From positions 3,268 through 67,267 of the forward strand of contig CAZZJS010000009.1 in NCBI GenBank assembly GCA_964654855.1: a stretch of DNA of 64,000 bases, written 5' to 3'. The stretch is from JALZUV01 sp964654855 (GTDB lineage Bacteria; Pseudomonadota; Alphaproteobacteria; Rickettsiales; JALZUV01). Shown one piece after another: positions 7,754 to 17,806 of this stretch. Positions within the stretch are counted from its first letter, which is position 1, and each line of letters opens with the position of its first letter. The position numbers and the translations under genes were made by a program. The notes beneath the pieces are model-generated. The model was not told the origin of the DNA and did not search any database. It was given only the letters and a program-made list of their open reading frames with translations.

Positions 7754-9025
7754 ATGACATTCCAATCCAAATTCTTGAAGACCCTCGCTGAACGCGGCTT
7801 TATTCATCAACAAACCGATGAAAGTGGCCTTGATGCCTATTTGGCCGAACATGAAAAGAATGGCACAAGCGGCGTCTGCTATATTGGCTTCGATTGCACA
7901 GCCAACAGCCTGCATGTAGGCAGCTTGCTACAAATTATGACACTACGTTGGTTCCAGCAATGCGGCCATAAGCCGATTGTCCTACTGGGCGGCGGCACCA
8001 CCAAGATTGGCGATCCATCCGGTAAAGACGAATCCCGCAAGCTACTCGATGATGCGGCGATTGAGGCGAATAAACAAGGCATTCGTCAAAATTTTGAAAG
8101 CTTTATTGATTTCGATAATGCAGAACTCGTCGATAATGCGGAATGGATTGATACGCTAAACTATCCGAACTTCCTGCGTGAAGTGGGCCGGCACTTTTCC
8201 GTCAACCGTATGCTCAGCATGGATAGTGTAAAACTCCGTTTGGAGCGTGAGCAAAATTTAAGTTTCTTGGAATTCAATTATATGGTTTTCCAAGCTTATG
8301 ACTTCACTGTGCTCGCCGATAAATATGATTGTCGCCTACAAATTGGCGGCTCTGACCAATGGGGAAATATTACGCAGGGTACAGATTTAAACCGTCACAC
8401 CAGTTCCGCTAAAGGCGAAGATACGACCAAGCTCTTCGGCCTCACCACCCCGCTCATCACCACTTCATCCGGTGCAAAGATGGGTAAAACGGCAGATGGT
8501 GCGGTTTGGCTAAATGCGGAAATGCTCTCGCCTTATGATTACTGGCAGTTCTGGCGCAATACTGAGGATGCAGATGTAGGTCGTTTCCTCAAATTCTTCA
8601 CTGATATGGATATGGCAGAAATTGCCAAACTCGAAGCCATGCAAGGTGCGGAGATTAACGAAGCCAAGAAGATACTCGCCAATGCAGCTACAGCTCTCTT
8701 ACATGGTGAAGAGGCCGCTAAACTTGCTGCGGAAACAGCTCAGAAAACCTTTGAGCAAGGCACGGTCGGTGATGATTTACCAGAATTTACGGTAAGTGCC
8801 TCTGAATTAGCCGAGGGCATCCCCGCTTTCAAATTATGGCAAATGGCAGGGTTGGCATCATCGGGCAAAGAGGCACGTCGTTTAATTCAAGGCGGTGGCG
8901 CTAAATTGAATGATGAAAAGGTCGAGAATGAAATGTTCGCGGTAACGGATTCAGCCATTACGGGTGAAGGTTATGCGAAACTCTCCGCTGGTAAAAAGAA
9001 ACATGCGATTTTACGGATCGCCTAA
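7754..9025 (+). CDS. tyrS: Tyrosyl-tRNA synthetase
   Basis: Class I aminoacyl-tRNA synthetase charging tRNA-Tyr. 423 residues. The HIGH-type signature is LHVG at 53-56 and the KMSKS loop is KMGKT at 242-246. A C-terminal S4-like RNA-binding domain follows (KLWQMAGLASSGKEARRLIQGGGAKLN). Its stop is 2 bp from the convergent M48 peptidase stop. The Shine-Dalgarno is poor (GAGG only 2 nt from ATG). Confidence 0.97.
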   Translation: MTFQSKFLKTLAERGFIHQQTDESGLDAYLAEHEKNGTSGVCYIGFDCTANSLHVGSLLQIMTLRWFQQCGHKPIVLLGGGTTKIGDPSGKDESRKLLDDAAIEANKQGIRQNFESFIDFDNAELVDNAEWIDTLNYPNFLREVGRHFSVNRMLSMDSVKLRLEREQNLSFLEFNYMVFQAYDFTVLADKYDCRLQIGGSDQWGNITQGTDLNRHTSSAKGEDTTKLFGLTTPLITTSSGAKMGKTADGAVWLNAEMLSPYDYWQFWRNTEDADVGRFLKFFTDMDMAEIAKLEAMQGAEINEAKKILANAATALLHGEEAAKLAAETAQKTFEQGTVGDDLPEFTVSASELAEGIPAFKLWQMAGLASSGKEARRLIQGGGAKLNDEKVENEMFAVTDSAITGEGYAKLSAGKKKHAILRIA

Positions 9026-9027
9026 AC

Positions 9028-9924
9028 TTAAGCGCGCTGGTTTTCTACTTTAAGCTTTTCTTCTGCCTCACGCATATTAATCACCTGCGCACGATGACCG
9101 CCTTCGCTTTTATTTAATTGGCTATGGTGCATTCCACGCTGCTTTTGTTCTATTTCAATTTGTTTCATTTGAGCATAACGTTCTTCCATAGTCGGGTGAG
9201 TACTGTAAAGCCCATGCGCTTTTGTATGCGCTGCTGGTAATGGTAAATTGCCATCCGTGTGTGGAATTTCCATCGAGGTTGGTGTTAAAGCATCCGGATA
9301 GTTTTCAAGCTTCTTTAGCGCACTCGCCATCTTCTCAGGCTTTCGTGTGATCCAAGCCGCTTCTCTATCCGCTTTCAGCTCTTGATAGCGTTGTCTCGCA
9401 TGTAATGGAATGCTCGTTGCTTTGTTAAATGCCCATGCTGCACCACCAAATGTAAGTGCATTAACGATAGGGTTTTGTAAAGGCTTCCAGATATGCTTCA
9501 TCACTTTATGAGTCGCAAGCGTAGCAAGCCCAGCCGTAACGGCATAATACCCTAGCGTAACCATCATATCGGTTTTGCTATGTTTTTGATGTGATATCTC
9601 ATGCGCCAGAATCACTTCGCGCTCATCTTTATCCAAACGTTTGAGCAACCCTGTTGAGATAACAATCGTACCTGTATGCACAAAAGCAGCATTAGGAACA
9701 TCTTGTTCGTAAAGCACGACCTTTGGCTGATTAGGCATTTTCTCTAAATGATAAATTTTCTGTACTTGCGCCAATAACTCGCTGTCTTTTTCTTGAGTTG
9801 CTACGCGATAGCTACGTGCTCCAAGCGCCTGTAAGCCCATTTTCTCCCAATAGCCGACACTATCATTATGCGGAGAAACCGCATGCGATAAGGCGCCGAG
9901 CGCAGAATAGAGCTTTGACATCAT
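9028..9924 (-). CDS. M48-family zinc metallopeptidase
   Basis: 298 residues. HEISH at 108-112 supplies two zinc ligands and the catalytic Glu. Glu182 in QELKADREA is the likely third ligand, the M48 pattern. Two hydrophobic stretches (about 121-140 and 153-172) lie between these motifs, so it is probably membrane-associated. No signal peptide or TPR repeats are seen. The C-terminus is charged and Gln/Glu-rich. It may act on misfolded envelope proteins, but the substrate is unknown. Start ATG at 9924, with an adjacent ATG at 9921 equally possible. Confidence 0.85.
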   Translation of the reverse strand: MMSKLYSALGALSHAVSPHNDSVGYWEKMGLQALGARSYRVATQEKDSELLAQVQKIYHLEKMPNQPKVVLYEQDVPNAAFVHTGTIVISTGLLKRLDKDEREVILAHEISHQKHSKTDMMVTLGYYAVTAGLATLATHKVMKHIWKPLQNPIVNALTFGGAAWAFNKATSIPLHARQRYQELKADREAAWITRKPEKMASALKKLENYPDALTPTSMEIPHTDGNLPLPAAHTKAHGLYSTHPTMEERYAQMKQIEIEQKQRGMHHSQLNKSEGGHRAQVINMREAEEKLKVENQRA

Positions 9925-9986
9925 GCCATAAAGCTACAGCAACACTGTTACAGCTTCATGACGAAACAACAGAAAATACTGATAAT

Positions 9987-12900
9987 TCAACGCCTTTTGC
10001 GCATAAAGGAGCCTTTTTTCCTCCGACTGGGGAAATAATCTCTTTTTTCTGGATCTTCAGCAGATTCCTCTGATTTGCTTGCCTCAGAAGCCTCTTTCTC
10101 TTCTTTTGCTTCTTGTGATGCCTGAGCTTCCATCGTTTTTACGTCATCTTCGACTTGCTTTAATGCATCTTCAGCGGTTTTTGCGTTCTCTTTATCTTCT
10201 TTGCTAGAAGGTGTAAAAATGTCAAAGAAGCCTCGCAAGAACCCTGGCGTTAGAGCTGAGAGTGGGTTCACTCTAATTTTAGGGTCTTCGCTTTTGCCTT
10301 TCATGCTATAATTCACAGCTACTAGCCCTTCTCCTCCGGTCAAAGCTTTATACACATTGCCGATTAAAGGAATCCCACCGAGCACTGTATCTAACAGCTT
10401 TGCCGGAATAACGGCGCCATCAACCTTTAGCGTGTCAGGTTTTATATCAAGCGAGCCATCTGCAGTAATACCAACCGAAGGCCCTACTGCGCGAGCGTCT
10501 GTGATAATTAATTTTTGTGTATCATACTGGAATGGCACGACCATTTTTTGAAAACTCAAACCACCACCTGACATGGCATCCAATATGCCGGTAAAGGTTG
10601 CCACGGTAAGTAGTTTTGCCAAAACTGGGATACCTTTTACATTGAAGTTATCGAGTGTTAGGCGCCCTGCCATTGGGCGGTTAGGGAGTTCATCTTGATA
10701 AACTGCATTAAGGCTTAAAGCCCCATTTCGCATATCCCCGAACAAACCAGTAATTCGCAAAATACGGCCTAAATCGGGTGTACTAGCAGAGAAGTTACGT
10801 TTCCCGCCGACTGAGCCTATTTTTGCCTTAAAAGGAGTGTCACCCGTACGAGTATTCAGAGAGAAACTCTGGCAGCGCTTCTTCTTACATTCAGCCTTAA
10901 ATATAGTTCCTTCTAAAGTTCTTTCTTTTTCGAACCGAACAACATCGAGGGCAATATCTAACTTCACATCAGGAATACGGGTTAAACGCTGAAAGGCAGA
11001 TTCAGGCGAACCTTGCTTTACCTTTTCATTATCCATAAACGGCTCAAGATCTAACATCGCTCCTTTTACGTTTAAATGATGCGCACCTGCCTTACGCACA
11101 TAATTGCCGGTAAGGCTTGTCCTACCAAACTTCAGGCAGTTAATTTTACTTCTTAAAACTGTTCCCGTCTTTTGGCTGACATCTAACGAACCTGAGAAGT
11201 TAAGCTGCGGGTCATTGACTAAAAGAGAGGATAAAATGACACGACCATTACGAGTAGTTCCACTAGCTTTTATACTACCGTTTTGACCGGCTTTCTTGCG
11301 TAAGTGTAAATCAGGTATAGAATATCCCATTTGGTTCGTATCTGCATTGAGTGAAATTTTAGACTTCTTGCCCTGCCCTTTTACCCAATCCAGCTCTAAA
11401 TCAACTGCACCAGATAAATATTGATTCACTTCTTTGGAGGCTAAACCTACAATAGATACAGGCAGATAACCTGAATAGTGATAATCTTCGGTCTCTTCAT
11501 TTATCGTAATTTCAGTATCAAATGGTTGCAGGTTAAATTTTCCACTTGCTGAAAGCTCAACACCGCTATTATCTGCTTTAATCTTCCCGTTAAAATTCGA
11601 AAGATCTGCACCTTTTGCCAGCCCTACATAAGAAATTTTTTGTAAATCGCCTTTTAGGTGGAAATCCACTTCATCTTCAACTGGCGCGACTTGGTCAATT
11701 ACTTCCATGGAAAGCACACCTTGTAATCGACCTTTCAACTTATTGGGATCAAGAGGAAGAGAAGGTGGAGGTTTGTAGGGTGTGGATTTCATAAATGTTA
11801 GCACATCACCTATTTGTGCCGTTAGCGGAACATCTATCAAAATTTTCACATTAGGAACTAATATATTGGGAATACGCACCCTAGCTATTGGATAAGCACT
11901 GAGTGAGTGAAGCTTTGTATCACGCAACATCTTTACCGAATCAATTTCAGCTAAAAGAGTTTGCCCGGCAAATATCACACGACCATTGGCGTTTTTCACT
12001 TTCGGAAAACCCTCGACACACTCAATGATCGAGTCTTCAATATGCAACACTGCATAAATGCTGTCTTTGGGCAGCATCTCTTGTTCCAAGTCTTCTGGTT
12101 TTAAATTGATATTGAATTCTGCTTTTTTAACGGTTGCTTGATGAATGCTCGTTCTAATCCAACGATACGCATCTTTGCCGACACCTTGTGGCCAATTTTT
12201 CTTTAAAAATGGAAGATCAAATTCACCTAATGTGCCACGCGCAAGAAAGCTCGGCTGATCAAGAGTGCCTCCTACTTCTCCTTTTATTTTAAAATCAGCT
12301 AATGCTTGACTCTTGAGATTAAAGTTCAGTTTATGGATGGTATTTGGAAATTGAATTTCAGACGTAATTTTCCCTGAAAGCGGCACTTTTCCTCTCGCTA
12401 ATTTTGCTAATTCGTGACTTGCTTTGGCAAACTGTGACAAAGTAACTTGATGTACATTTACGTCGGTTTTTAATCGCTTATCATCATGCGCATAGTGAAA
12501 GCTTGATTGCAGCAATGCAGGTTGATTTCGTTCATTTTGATAAGAAGTAGAAATACTTCCGCTTACTTCTTCTGATAGTAAAACGGAGTCAATATGTGCC
12601 GAGAAAGTAGGCAACTTAAGTGCAAACCCCGTAAGTTCACTTTTATATTCCATCGAGGCATTCGAGATATTAATTCGCCCAATACCCAAACCAAAAAGGT
12701 GCTCAAGGCTAAACTCATCTTTTCCTTTGGCCTCTGTTGGCTTTTTCTTTGCAGCAAAAAAGAGGGAATCTAAACGCGTTGGCGCTGCTTGTTCGCGCGT
12801 ATCTAGGTAAAACACGCCCTGCTTATCTTGCAAAATCGCAAAATCGGCACCTAAAATTTCAACGATACTAGGAACAAACTTTCCCTGTAACATCCCCCAG

Positions 12901-13214
12901 AAGCTTGGGGATATTTTTAGCTCAGGAATATTGATGAGAGCTTCCCCTTCTGGATTTTTGAGCTTGAAAGATTTGATCGAAAGCAAAAGGGGGGCTTCAA
13001 ATCCTTCATTTTTCAGAACGACTTTATCAAATTGCAGATCATATCCCGCCTTGGCGAAATCAAGATCAAACTCTTCCATCAAAACGGGCACATGGGCCGT
13101 CATATCGCGCGGCATCCAGCTAATCCAAGCATACAGACCGATCACAACACCCAGCACTAATGCTAAAATAATGGCAAAAGTAGTGTCTAACCAATTGAAG
13201 GTTTGTTTAAGCAT
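9987..13214 (-). CDS. AsmA/YhdP-like membrane-anchored envelope protein
   Basis: 1075 residues. One N-terminal transmembrane segment (about 13-33) is followed by a very long, beta-rich periplasmic region with repeated INISNASM-like and LDGVAVIP-like patterns. This is typical of DUF3971/AsmA-like C-terminal proteins of the YhdP group, which are implicated in phospholipid transport to the outer membrane. The last ~70 residues are unusual: an acidic/Lys-rich coiled-coil-like tail ending in a basic RRKKGSFMRKRR patch. Divergent from glnE with 48 bp between. Function here is by family only. Confidence 0.82.
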   Translation of the reverse strand: MLKQTFNWLDTTFAIILALVLGVVIGLYAWISWMPRDMTAHVPVLMEEFDLDFAKAGYDLQFDKVVLKNEGFEAPLLLSIKSFKLKNPEGEALINIPELKISPSFWGMLQGKFVPSIVEILGADFAILQDKQGVFYLDTREQAAPTRLDSLFFAAKKKPTEAKGKDEFSLEHLFGLGIGRINISNASMEYKSELTGFALKLPTFSAHIDSVLLSEEVSGSISTSYQNERNQPALLQSSFHYAHDDKRLKTDVNVHQVTLSQFAKASHELAKLARGKVPLSGKITSEIQFPNTIHKLNFNLKSQALADFKIKGEVGGTLDQPSFLARGTLGEFDLPFLKKNWPQGVGKDAYRWIRTSIHQATVKKAEFNINLKPEDLEQEMLPKDSIYAVLHIEDSIIECVEGFPKVKNANGRVIFAGQTLLAEIDSVKMLRDTKLHSLSAYPIARVRIPNILVPNVKILIDVPLTAQIGDVLTFMKSTPYKPPPSLPLDPNKLKGRLQGVLSMEVIDQVAPVEDEVDFHLKGDLQKISYVGLAKGADLSNFNGKIKADNSGVELSASGKFNLQPFDTEITINEETEDYHYSGYLPVSIVGLASKEVNQYLSGAVDLELDWVKGQGKKSKISLNADTNQMGYSIPDLHLRKKAGQNGSIKASGTTRNGRVILSSLLVNDPQLNFSGSLDVSQKTGTVLRSKINCLKFGRTSLTGNYVRKAGAHHLNVKGAMLDLEPFMDNEKVKQGSPESAFQRLTRIPDVKLDIALDVVRFEKERTLEGTIFKAECKKKRCQSFSLNTRTGDTPFKAKIGSVGGKRNFSASTPDLGRILRITGLFGDMRNGALSLNAVYQDELPNRPMAGRLTLDNFNVKGIPVLAKLLTVATFTGILDAMSGGGLSFQKMVVPFQYDTQKLIITDARAVGPSVGITADGSLDIKPDTLKVDGAVIPAKLLDTVLGGIPLIGNVYKALTGGEGLVAVNYSMKGKSEDPKIRVNPLSALTPGFLRGFFDIFTPSSKEDKENAKTAEDALKQVEDDVKTMEAQASQEAKEEKEASEASKSEESAEDPEKRDYFPSRRKKGSFMRKRR

Positions 13215-13262
13215 TGAAATTCGCTAGATTACCTCAAGTTTTACAAAGACCGCTATATTGTC

Positions 13263-16055
13263 ATGGTGCAACCTCATTCCGCAAGCATAAACACAGATTT
13301 TCTGCCTAAACCTTATCAGGTGACTCCAGTCCCAGAGATGTTTTCGTCCCATGCTGACAGTCCTATTATGGCTCTTTTGGAAGTGATTTATGGTACATCG
13401 CCTTATTTAAGCAAATTGCTAGATAAGCACCCCACACTTGTCCAATCTTTTGTTGATCATGGCGCCGACGGAGTATTTGACTCACTAGACATTCACTTCT
13501 CCACGGCTTCAGAAGTAGAATTCATGCGTGACATTCGTCTTTATAAACAGCAAGCGGCCTTAATCATTGCGATGGCAGATATCGCAGGCATTTGGTCATT
13601 GGAGCAGGTGACGGAAGCTTTAAGTAAGCTCGCCCAAGTAACATTGCAAAGCTCGTTCGACTATCTCATTGAGCATTATACACACAAATATGGTTTGCAG
13701 ATTAAAGAGCCTGAAAAAGGTTGCGGTATTATCATGCTGGCGATGGGAAAGCTTGGTGCGTATGAGCTTAACTATTCCAGTGATGTTGATCTTATCTTAC
13801 TCTACGAAGCTGATAAGCTCTCTTTATTCAATCAAAAACCAATCACCACTATCTTGAACCGAATGGCGCAGGATCTCATCCGCCTAATGCAAGAACGTAC
13901 AGCTGATGGTTATGTGTTCCGTATGGATCTACGCTTGCGACCTGATCCTTCCAGCACTCCCTTAATGTTAAATACGGAAGCAGCCTTTCGTTATTATGAG
14001 AGTGTGGGGCAGAATTGGGAGCGAGCAGCATTCATTAAAGCTCATCCAATTGCAGGCGACATAGCAGCAGGCGGCCGCTTTCTTGAAGAACTCAAACCCT
14101 TTATTTGGCGCAAAAGCCTAGACTTCGCGGCGATTGCAGATATTCAATCCATCAAACGACAGATGGATCGTGCCTTTGATAATCTCGAAATAGAGATTGC
14201 GGGCTACGATGTTAAAAAAGGTCTCGGCGGTATTCGTGAGATTGAATTTTTAGCCCAAATCCATCAACTCATCTGGGGTGGAAGAAAGGCTGACTTACGT
14301 TCTCGTCATACCTTAGAGACATACTCAATCTTACTCGAGAGAGAACTGCTGACCAAGCAAGAAGTCAGCACTCTATCTCAAAATTATCAAACTTTGCGGA
14401 TGATCGAACACCGTTTGCAAATGCTACATGATGCGCAAACCCATCAAATCCCGCTACAAGAAGAAGATCGAACAAGGCTCGCTCTTTTCTGTGGTTACGA
14501 ATCACTTGAAGCATTTGAAATAGCCCTAACCCAAATTGCTGTTGAAACTCACACGATCTATCATGAATGCTTTAATGAGGATGAATCCTTAGCAGGTGGC
14601 GGAAAACTATCCTTCACGGGAGTTGGCTATGATACAGAGACGCTTAACACTCTACGTAAAATGGGCTTTAACGAGCCTGAAACTATTTGCGACACGATTC
14701 AATCATGGCATCGCGGTTCGATTGCCGCCATGCGTTCAAGCCGCTCACGCGAGTTGCTGACAGAACTTACCCCATCTCTACTTACTCATATGGCTAAGCA
14801 AGCGGATGCAGATGCTACTTTTAAACGATTTGCCAAATTCTTTTCTAAATTACCTGCAGGCGTTACCCTGCTCTCTTTTCTTTATAGTAACGGGCCACTA
14901 CTAGAAACTTTCATCAACCTGATTGGCAATGCTCCCCAACTAGCTGATACTTTGAGCAAGCACCCAGATTGGATGGATGCCCTACTAACGCTAGGACAAA
15001 ATAAAGCACTCGAACAGGCTTCCTTAAATTCCACCACGCATTATCGCTTAATGAGCCATCAACCGGAGGAAGCGGCTAGCTGGTTGTGTCGCTATCGTGC
15101 GGAACATGAATTTGTCATGGGTTGCCAGGTGCTTGCAGGAACGCTTGATCCACTAGAAGCGATGCCTGTTCTCACACATATTGCTGACACTGCCGTTAGC
15201 GAACTAAGCCAAAATGTGATTCAAAAATTTGAAGACCAATATGGCAAGATCGCAGGGAGCAGCTTTCACATTGTCGCCTTAGGTCGCTCAGGCACAAAAA
15301 CTCTGACTTTTGGTTCGGATCTCGATTTACTCTTTTTATATGACGCACCCGATAAGCTCGCAGAGTCAGATGGGCAACGTAGTTTGGGCATTTCAGCCTA
15401 TTATAATCGTTTGGCACAACGCATATTAGGGCAGCTTAATGCGATGACACCAGAAGGGCGCCTCTATGAAGTGGATGGCCGATTACGTCCTGCCGGCTCC
15501 GATGGGCCATTAGCGGTAAGCTTAAAAGCACTGAAACGTTATTATGATAATGAAGCTTGGGTGTTTGAACGAATGGCTTTGCTGAAGCAACGCCTTATTT
15601 TCTCTTATCCGGAGCACAGTGAGCACGTGAGCAATCTGCTTCACGATATTTTACAGCAACCGATCAACGCTGATAAAGTTCAGCAAGATGCTTTAGACAT
15701 GCGCAAACGCCTATGGGGTGAGTTTGGTACAGATAACATCTGGAGTATGAAGCAAACTAAGGGTGGGTTGGTCGATATCACCTTCATACAGCAAGTGCAC
15801 AAGTTACAACAAAAGCAACTTTCTGATGAAGAAAATAAAACTCTGCTAACCTCACTCAATTTTCAACAACATGTGCAATCTATCTTACGCCTGTGCCATG
15901 ACCAGTTTGAAGAAGAAAAATTTTCTTCTGGCCTCAAAGATATCCTCGCACGCAGTCTTGGATTAAAAGATTTTAATCAAGTGCGAGAAGGCTTGCGCGA
16001 ACATCAACAAGCCAGCTATACCATCTTTACCCAAACAATAGGAGAATATGGATGA
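13263..16055 (+). CDS. glnE: Glutamine synthetase adenylyltransferase/deadenylase GlnE
   Basis: Bifunctional enzyme that adenylylates and deadenylylates glutamine synthetase in response to PII. 930 residues (E. coli 946). It has two nucleotidyltransferase domains: GKLGAYELNYSSDVDL at about 162-178 (deadenylylation) and GRSGTKTLTFGSDLDL at about 674-690 (adenylylation), both with the metal-binding DxD. No Shine-Dalgarno precedes the ATG. Overlaps bcp by 4 bp (ATGA). glnE-bcp beside a YhdP-like gene recurs in alphaproteobacteria. Confidence 0.95.
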   Translation: MVQPHSASINTDFLPKPYQVTPVPEMFSSHADSPIMALLEVIYGTSPYLSKLLDKHPTLVQSFVDHGADGVFDSLDIHFSTASEVEFMRDIRLYKQQAALIIAMADIAGIWSLEQVTEALSKLAQVTLQSSFDYLIEHYTHKYGLQIKEPEKGCGIIMLAMGKLGAYELNYSSDVDLILLYEADKLSLFNQKPITTILNRMAQDLIRLMQERTADGYVFRMDLRLRPDPSSTPLMLNTEAAFRYYESVGQNWERAAFIKAHPIAGDIAAGGRFLEELKPFIWRKSLDFAAIADIQSIKRQMDRAFDNLEIEIAGYDVKKGLGGIREIEFLAQIHQLIWGGRKADLRSRHTLETYSILLERELLTKQEVSTLSQNYQTLRMIEHRLQMLHDAQTHQIPLQEEDRTRLALFCGYESLEAFEIALTQIAVETHTIYHECFNEDESLAGGGKLSFTGVGYDTETLNTLRKMGFNEPETICDTIQSWHRGSIAAMRSSRSRELLTELTPSLLTHMAKQADADATFKRFAKFFSKLPAGVTLLSFLYSNGPLLETFINLIGNAPQLADTLSKHPDWMDALLTLGQNKALEQASLNSTTHYRLMSHQPEEAASWLCRYRAEHEFVMGCQVLAGTLDPLEAMPVLTHIADTAVSELSQNVIQKFEDQYGKIAGSSFHIVALGRSGTKTLTFGSDLDLLFLYDAPDKLAESDGQRSLGISAYYNRLAQRILGQLNAMTPEGRLYEVDGRLRPAGSDGPLAVSLKALKRYYDNEAWVFERMALLKQRLIFSYPEHSEHVSNLLHDILQQPINADKVQQDALDMRKRLWGEFGTDNIWSMKQTKGGLVDITFIQQVHKLQQKQLSDEENKTLLTSLNFQQHVQSILRLCHDQFEEEKFSSGLKDILARSLGLKDFNQVREGLREHQQASYTIFTQTIGEYG

Positions 16056-16546
16056 GTTCCGCTGCACAAAAAATTGCCGATAATATGCCACAAATAGGTG
16101 CAGAAGCCCCTGCAGTTAATTTACCAGACGATCAAGGTGAGAACGTTTCTCTGGCCGGCCTTAAAGGAAAGAATATCGTGGTTTATTTTTATCCGAAAGA
16201 CGATACACCTGGCTGCACAACCGAAGGCAAAGATTTTCGTGACCTTTACGCCAAGTTCCAAGCAGCCAATACAGAGATTTTTGGCATCTCTAAATGCCCT
16301 GTCAAAAAGCATGATAAATTTAAATGTAAGTATGAGTTTCCTTTTGCTCTACTTTCGGATGAAGAAGATGATGTGTGCGAACGCTACGGAACTTGGGTAG
16401 AAAAGAACATGTATGGCAAAACATATATGGGTATCCAACGCGCCACCTTCTTAATTAACCCAGAAGGAAAGATCGTTGCAAGTTGGCCTAAAGTGAAAGT
16501 AACTGGCCATGCACAAGAAGTACTAGAAACTGTTTCTTCCCTTTAA
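16052..16546 (+). CDS. bcp: Thioredoxin-dependent peroxiredoxin (Bcp/PrxQ)
   Basis: Reduces peroxides with a thiol. 164 residues. The peroxidatic cysteine is Cys55 in TPGCTTEGKDF. The resolving cysteine that E. coli Bcp carries five residues later is replaced by Lys60. Cys82 and Cys92 (KCPVKKHDKFKC) are the candidates for a resolving residue in helix alpha3, as in some PrxQ proteins; otherwise it is a 1-Cys enzyme. ATGA overlap with glnE and a GGAG 8 nt upstream support the start. Confidence 0.93.
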   Translation: MSSAAQKIADNMPQIGAEAPAVNLPDDQGENVSLAGLKGKNIVVYFYPKDDTPGCTTEGKDFRDLYAKFQAANTEIFGISKCPVKKHDKFKCKYEFPFALLSDEEDDVCERYGTWVEKNMYGKTYMGIQRATFLINPEGKIVASWPKVKVTGHAQEVLETVSSL

Positions 16547-16552
16547 GCTTAA

Positions 16553-17806
16553 GTGAAAATCCTCATTCTCGGTTCCGGTATTATCGGGGTTACGACGGCT
16601 TACGTCCTAGCCACCCGGGGCTATGAGGTTGAAGTGATTGATCGCGCTGCCTCTCCGGGGATGGAAACAAGCTTCGCCAATGGTGGGCAGCTCAGCTATA
16701 GCCATGCCGAACCTTGGGCAAGCCCAAGCACTCTACCTAAAGTGTTTCGCTGGATGTTTGATGATACCGCACCCCTCGTTTTGCGCCCACGGTTAGATTA
16801 TCAAATGCTGCGCTGGGGGCTAAAGTTCCTCAGCAACTGCACGCAAAATGGACTAGAACGAAATACCGTTACTCTCCTTCGTTTAGGCCTATATAGCCGG
16901 AAAATGATGCACGGTTTAGTCACAATGACTGGGGTTGATTTCAATTATCAGCGCGACGGTATTCTCCATATCTTTTCTCAAGATCAGAATTTTGAGAACG
17001 CCAAAAGGCAGGTGGAGTTTCAAGAAAAGCTTGGGTGTAAAGAAAGAATCAAAACTGTTGATGAATGCTTGCAGATGGAACCATCTCTCATGCATAGTAA
17101 CTGCGATCTTGTAGGCGGTATTCACGCGCATATGGATGAGACGGGAGACATTAACCTCTTCACCGCTGGCTTAGCTGAAGTGTGTGAAAAAGAACATGGA
17201 GTGAAATTCCACTATAACACCACTATCAACAACATCCGTAAAAAGGGTGACCAGATTGTTGCTGTTGAAACCGATAAAGGCGAATTTACTGCCGATAGTT
17301 ACGTTATGGCGCTTGGTTCTTACAGCGCGATTCATATGCGTAAACTTGAGATTGATGTTCCCATCTACCCAATGAAAGGCTACAGCCTTTCATTAAAAAG
17401 CAATATGTATGCCCCTTCTATCAGTGTAACGGATCAAAAAGCGAAAATGGTCTTTAGTAAATTAGGTGATGTAGTGCGTATCGCAGGTACGGCAGAATTT
17501 GCAGGATATAACACAGCAATTAAGAACCGCCGTATTGAACAACTCAAACAAGCGGCTAAAGGGCTTTTCCCTAAAATGGTGGAAGCTGATCCCACCTATT
17601 CTGAATGGTCATGCCTTCGCGCATCTACGCCGGATGGTCCACCTATTATTGGTAAGTCGCCCATTCAAAACCTATTTCTCAACACAGGCCACGGCACATT
17701 AGGTTGGACACAAGGCGCTGGCAGTGCTTTTCTTCTCGCTGATGTGTTAGAAGGTAAAGAAACTGAAATCAGCCTCAATGGGATGGAAGTGGAGCGTTAC
17801 TTATGA
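16553..17806 (+). CDS. dadA: FAD-dependent D-amino acid dehydrogenase, DadA-like
   Basis: FAD oxidoreductase of 417 residues, DAO family. It oxidises D-amino acids such as D-alanine to keto acids and passes electrons to the respiratory chain. Dinucleotide-binding GSGIIG at 7-12 with an acidic strand end (VIDR), YPMKGYSLS in the middle and GHGTLGWTQGAGSA near the C-terminus match DadA. GTG start at 16553, 6 bp after bcp, no clear Shine-Dalgarno. No alanine racemase gene is nearby, so the exact substrate is not certain. Confidence 0.85.
   Translation: MKILILGSGIIGVTTAYVLATRGYEVEVIDRAASPGMETSFANGGQLSYSHAEPWASPSTLPKVFRWMFDDTAPLVLRPRLDYQMLRWGLKFLSNCTQNGLERNTVTLLRLGLYSRKMMHGLVTMTGVDFNYQRDGILHIFSQDQNFENAKRQVEFQEKLGCKERIKTVDECLQMEPSLMHSNCDLVGGIHAHMDETGDINLFTAGLAEVCEKEHGVKFHYNTTINNIRKKGDQIVAVETDKGEFTADSYVMALGSYSAIHMRKLEIDVPIYPMKGYSLSLKSNMYAPSISVTDQKAKMVFSKLGDVVRIAGTAEFAGYNTAIKNRRIEQLKQAAKGLFPKMVEADPTYSEWSCLRASTPDGPPIIGKSPIQNLFLNTGHGTLGWTQGAGSAFLLADVLEGKETEISLNGMEVERYL

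Noticed and set aside
13254..13262. TATATT three bases before the glnE ATG as another leaderless promoter
   Set aside because: A start site would fall inside the gene and no -35 is found at 16-18 bp, so it is probably chance AT content.
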